Under the pieces are notes generated by a model. That model had not been told where the DNA came from. It saw nothing but the letters and a program-made list of their open reading frames with translations, and made no database searches. Positions 60,954-64,000 of a DNA stretch of 64,000 nucleotides are shown in pieces. Each line of letters starts with the position of its first letter. Position 1 is the first letter of the stretch. The stretch lies in the NCBI GenBank assembly GCA_019918135.1, contig WBZZ01002188.1, forward strand, positions 98,501-162,500, in the 5' to 3' direction. The stretch comes from Paulinella micropora. Its lineage: Eukaryota > Cercozoa > Imbricatea > Euglyphida > Paulinellidae. The position numbers and the translations under genes are program-made.

Positions 60954-61724
60954 CTAAATCATTAGGGCGTCGAGCCCTCCGAATGCTGGGTGAAACGAGA
61001 GCTTATGTAAGAGGTGTGCATTGAAAAAGTCAGTAGGTATTTTCCCACAGTAATCTCTTTGTATTTGTAGCTCTGTGAGTCGATTCTCGTCAAGCCAATA
61101 ACCTATATATCCCTTGGGGCTGGCAACGATGTAATTTTCCCATCTTATGATCATATCGAGGAGTAATTTGCCGCCATACCTCTTTTCGATCAAAATGCCG
61201 ATAGGATTTCTATTTTCTACGCTCATGCACATAGTCGCTAGGACAGGTGCCTTAAACGCAACTGATATATAGAGTCCCAATCTTCGCATACGCTGCGCGT
61301 ACTGCTTGTCAGCTTTTTTTCTCTTAGAGGATGCTCTCTCTTTCCTCGTCTGGGCTCTTCTCGCTTTGCTTCCTTCTTCCAGCTGCTCCTTTGCCGATAG
61401 GAGGAGAGAGGATTTGCCTTTCAGTGAGGATGTTTCTTTTTGTTTTGGCTTTTTCTCTTTCTGGGGTTCCGGTTCTGAATCGTCCTCCGAGGACTCATCA
61501 GACCATTCTTCTGCGTTACGCATGATTGCAGGGTCGTAGGGAAATTTTGCGATTGCTTTGTCTGGCTCCTCTAGCGTTGAGGCAACCATTTCTCCCATTT
61601 CTGCACTGTCACCGTAAGTGAATGATTGGAATTGGAACCGCCATTCCTGGTAAAGTCGTTCAGTTGGTTTGAGCGTGGGTACGCTCGCAAGGTTGAGAAG
61701 TTTGGGGGTTTGAGATTTACTCAT
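60954..61724 (-). pseudogene. Copia gag N-terminal part (fifth element)
   Basis: Starts MSKSQTPKLLNLASVPTLKP and continues LYQEWRFQFQSFTYGDSAEM. A long acidic then Lys/Glu-rich linker leads to a helical region (YGGKLLLDMIIRWENYIVAS, DYCGKIPTDFFNAHLLHKLS) typical of Copia gag. Upstream on - is GGTTATGCAGCC, the presumed primer binding site, at about 61,743-61,754. Confidence 0.7.
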
Positions 61725-61742
61725 GAGTGGTTGACAGTCAAG

Positions 61743-61754
61743 GCTGCATAACCG
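61743..61754 (-). promoter_or_regulatory. Primer binding site of the fifth Copia element
   Basis: GGTTATGCAGCC on -, 19 bases before the gag ATG. Same core as the array element site. Confidence 0.5.
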
Positions 61755-62095
61755 ATAAAACCCGTAATAAACCGAATAAACTTAATTTCCGAAAAACGAA
61801 TTGCGATGCAGAGGCGTGTCACGGAGATGAATCCGGTAAAACTGATAACCTATTAATCAATTGACGGACTGTTCGTCGGAACAGTAATTCTGGCAGATTG
61901 ATTACCGGTGAGCATTTAAAACCTTCGGTACTTCCCACCAATACGAACGGAACTTTACCGAATATACAACTTTACGCTATCGACGTGACGCGTCACCGCT
62001 ATTAGATTATGGTCGACGTAATGGATGACTGTCAACTGCCTACGTCAATGATTATCAATACTTGACAAAATGGTAATCGTAATTAATAAAGGTAA
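61755..62095. other. Probable LTR/leader between two head-to-head Copia remnants
   Basis: Non-coding. It should contain the 5' LTR of the minus-strand gag, but no second copy is present to define it. Confidence 0.4.
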
Positions 62096-63035
62096 TTGTC
62101 GTCGGACCATACTGATATACGAAATATATGGAAAAACGTTAATCTAATTACAAAAGGAATGCAGGATGTAACAGTTAACGTTAGACTAGACCCCACAGGT
62201 ACGTTTCTAGAGGTGACAGTTCCTCAGGAACTAATCACAGGTGCGTCAAGAGACAGGATTAGTCAGTTAGACAGACAGGTGAGAGCAGTTATTACTAACT
62301 TGCAGGAAGAACTGAAAGGACAGATACATACAGGTATGCCAGACAGGGACTATGACCCAGATGACTCTGATGACGTGCCTGAGCTTATGACATCAGAGCC
62401 CTCTGAGTCTTCGTCAGAAACAGAAGAAGAAGTTGAAGAAGAAGAAAAAGAGAAAGAAGTTGAAGAATAAGAAAAAGAAAGGCAATAAGAACAAGTCGAA
62501 AAAGAAGCAAGACACAACCACAGTCATGGCACACAGTAGGCTAGCAAAGAGCAAACATGTGTATCAGGATAGTGGGGCAACCCAATTCGTCTGCCATGAT
62601 GAATCTATGATGAAAGAACTGAAGAAAATCAGTAAGGTGACATTCAGTACAGGGAATGGAACGAGAGTCATACGTGAGGCAGGGTTGATGTGCGTAGCGA
62701 GAGTAGACGGAGAAGGAATTTCAAAGATGCATAAGATTTGTAAACGTGCCTTCTATGATCCACTCATGCCCATCAACGTTGCCCCCGCCGGCCCAATGGA
62801 CCATTTCCATCACCGTGCGGTACTCCATCAAAATGGACAAATGTTCATATTGAAGGGAGCACTGCCGGTGAAGGAAAAGGACATATTGGTCAAGGGGAGG
62901 CTAACCAAAGCCTTGCTTTACAGATGGGATAGTCATAATGATAGTAAATTGGACCCCAAATGTCGTTTCACACCCAAGGGTGCGCCTGGGAGAGAGAGGG
63001 AGGCGGGGCAGCAGGGTGGGAGAACCCAAATCTAA
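62096..63035 (+). pseudogene. Copia gag end, protease and pre-integrase block (sixth element)
   Basis: The first frame (124 codons) has a helical region and an acidic tail. An overlapping frame gives a Lys-rich stretch and then the protease: HVYQDSGATQFVCHDESMMK with the DSGAT active site, FSTGNGTRVIREAGLM and LMPINVAPAG. Next comes HFHHRAVLHQNGQMFIL, then ILVKGRLTKALLYRWD. This is the best conserved protease in the window. It processes the element polyprotein. Confidence 0.75.
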
Positions 63036-63493
63036 AACCCACACCCTCAGACACTAAAGGGACAATAACAACAGCAAGAGAGAGTAAAGTGAGTATTAAA
63101 TCATCTAATCTAATAATAAATAATGCTGTTTTGTTTGTCAACTACCCTTTTACTGTCAAGAGAGTGAGCGTGCTGCCAGTTAGTATAGTGCATGCCATGG
63201 CGGGACATGTAAGTTGGGAGAGAACTAAAGCATATACAGACGCTGTAGGCATTAAGCTAATATGCAGAGATGGTAGTGTAGAAAGTGCGAGAGAAGAGTG
63301 CAGAATGTGTGAGCCATGCATGATTGCCAAGGCTAGCGTGTTGCCTCGTTTTGCTTCCAATTGTTTGCCTAGAGCAGAGAGAGTGGGGAAAATGTTGCAT
63401 TGCGATACGCAAGGCCTATGGAGAGTCATGTCAAGAGAGGGGAGAGGGTATAAATTCACAGTTATGGATGATTTCTCGGGCTACGCTCTATAA
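63036..63493 (+). pseudogene. Copia integrase N-terminal part (sixth element, truncated)
   Basis: In a shifted frame: PVSIVHAMAGHVSWERTKAY with two His, CRMCEPCMIAKASVLPRFAS with Cys, KMLHCDTQGLWRVMSREGRG with the first catalytic Asp, and DDFSGYAL, where homology ends at a stop. The rest of integrase and pol is missing. Confidence 0.75.
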
Positions 63494-63776
63494 ATGACGA
63501 CAGTGATGAGGCACCAAACCCTTCACGTCGAAAGAGGCAAAACAGGTTTGTATTATTCTTGGATTTTATTTTTTGGAAGTTAGGCCCTAGCACACGCAAA
63601 CTTCGACATGACCCTAAGCCCAGAAAAAATAACAGAATTGAATTCTCCATTATCATCAGGATTCTGAGGATTTACTTCTGTTACTTTTCACAAAATTCTT
63701 TTCCAGTTCCCACGTTGTTCGGATTTCATGACAAGCTGAGCATTGTTGAATAAAGTCCTGATCTTGAACCGTGAAT
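63494..63776. other. Unassigned sequence; possible exon end
   Basis: The frame after the integrase break reads NDDSDEAPNPSRRKRQNR up to an AG/GT at about 63,546, which could be a 5' splice site; the rest shows no gene. Confidence 0.25.
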
Positions 63777-64000
63777 TTATGCTGTTTTTGTGTGGTGCAG
63801 ACTTCCCAAGCAGGTACTGGAATGTAATTGGGAGCTTAACCAGGTGTCTACCTTTGTCCCTGGTTTTGGGTAGATGTGTTCAAACCTCTCAGCATTGATA
63901 CGTTTGCTCACACCTCCCACCGAACCAAACTTGGCACTGACTAACTCTATCATCTCTATCGGGCCGTTGGGAGTCTTAGTCCTCAAATATTGTACGACAA
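63777..64000 (-). CDS. C-terminal part of an unrecognised protein (partial)
   Basis: Open from the window edge to a TAA: 73 residues of well-mixed composition, including YLRTKTPNGPIEMIELVSAK, FGSVGGVSKRINAERFEHIY and PKPGTKVDTWLSS. It reads like real coding sequence with no repeats. I do not recognise it; a transposon protein is likely given the surroundings. An ORF-spanning view beyond the window would settle its identity. Confidence 0.35.
   Translation of the reverse strand, partial: VVQYLRTKTPNGPIEMIELVSAKFGSVGGVSKRINAERFEHIYPKPGTKVDTWLSSQLHSSTCLGSLHHTKTA

Noticed and set aside
53571-61724. A single Copia element split by the 54.5-60.1 kb block
   Set aside because: Both flanking fragments are on - and in the right order, but integrase and most of RT are missing, so two different elements are equally likely.

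Overview
The window looks like eukaryotic nuclear DNA made almost entirely of mobile elements. The evidence is dense LTR retrotransposons, SINE-like repeats with Pol III-type promoter boxes, long (ATT)n and (TC)n microsatellites, and a large double-stranded DNA virus-like transposon. I see no convincing cellular housekeeping gene. An alga or other protist is my best guess; nothing in the sequence fixes the species. Almost every gene carries frameshifts or nonsense codons, many of the frameshifts in A-runs, so the region is either decaying or contains homopolymer assembly errors.

Layout. 0-8.7 kb: fragments of unrecognised coding sequence, then clusters of two dispersed repeat families embedded in (ATT)n tracts, plus a 493-bp unit duplicated in tandem. 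8.7-11.0 kb: pol remnant of a Copia retrotransposon ending in a polypurine tract. 11,016-42,067: a 31-kb Polinton/Maverick (Polinton-like virus) with about 227-bp terminal inverted repeats and the 6-bp target duplication ATAAGC. It apparently inserted just downstream of the Copia polypurine tract. Its left arm, on +, carries a zinc-finger gene, a small basic/coiled-coil gene and a replication gene that joins an OTU-like N-terminus, family B DNA polymerase and a PIF1-like helicase. Its virion cassette, mostly on -, carries a lipase, a phage-like fibre protein, double jelly-roll major capsid protein, penton, GIY-YIG nuclease, Ulp1/adenovirus-type maturation protease, small basic virion protein, packaging ATPase and a giant S74 fibre. 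Its right arm, on +, carries an acidic protein, an F-box/zinc-like protein and a DDE integrase. An AATATAG-like motif lies just upstream of many of these start codons.

A three-LTR Copia array (17,555-27,212; three 396-bp LTRs) sits inside a small Polinton gene with an ExoX C-terminal-like motif. Its two internal regions are complementary deletion derivatives, and one carries a MYND zinc finger. A second insertion of about 790 bp, GC-rich and hairpin-bearing, splits the polymerase gene.

42.3-48.7 kb: a complete but broken Copia element on - with paired LTRs and an internal inversion of half its reverse transcriptase. 49.2-54.5 kb: two further Copia remnants on -. 54.5-60.1 kb: CATACCCC minisatellites, a tentative Tnp2/CACTA-type transposase relic and many SINE-like repeats. 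60.1-63.5 kb: two head-to-head Copia remnants. The end of the window holds the tail of an unrecognised ORF on -. The Copia families appear to prime from the anticodon region of initiator tRNA-Met, and their reverse transcriptases lack the usual Tyr of YxDD.
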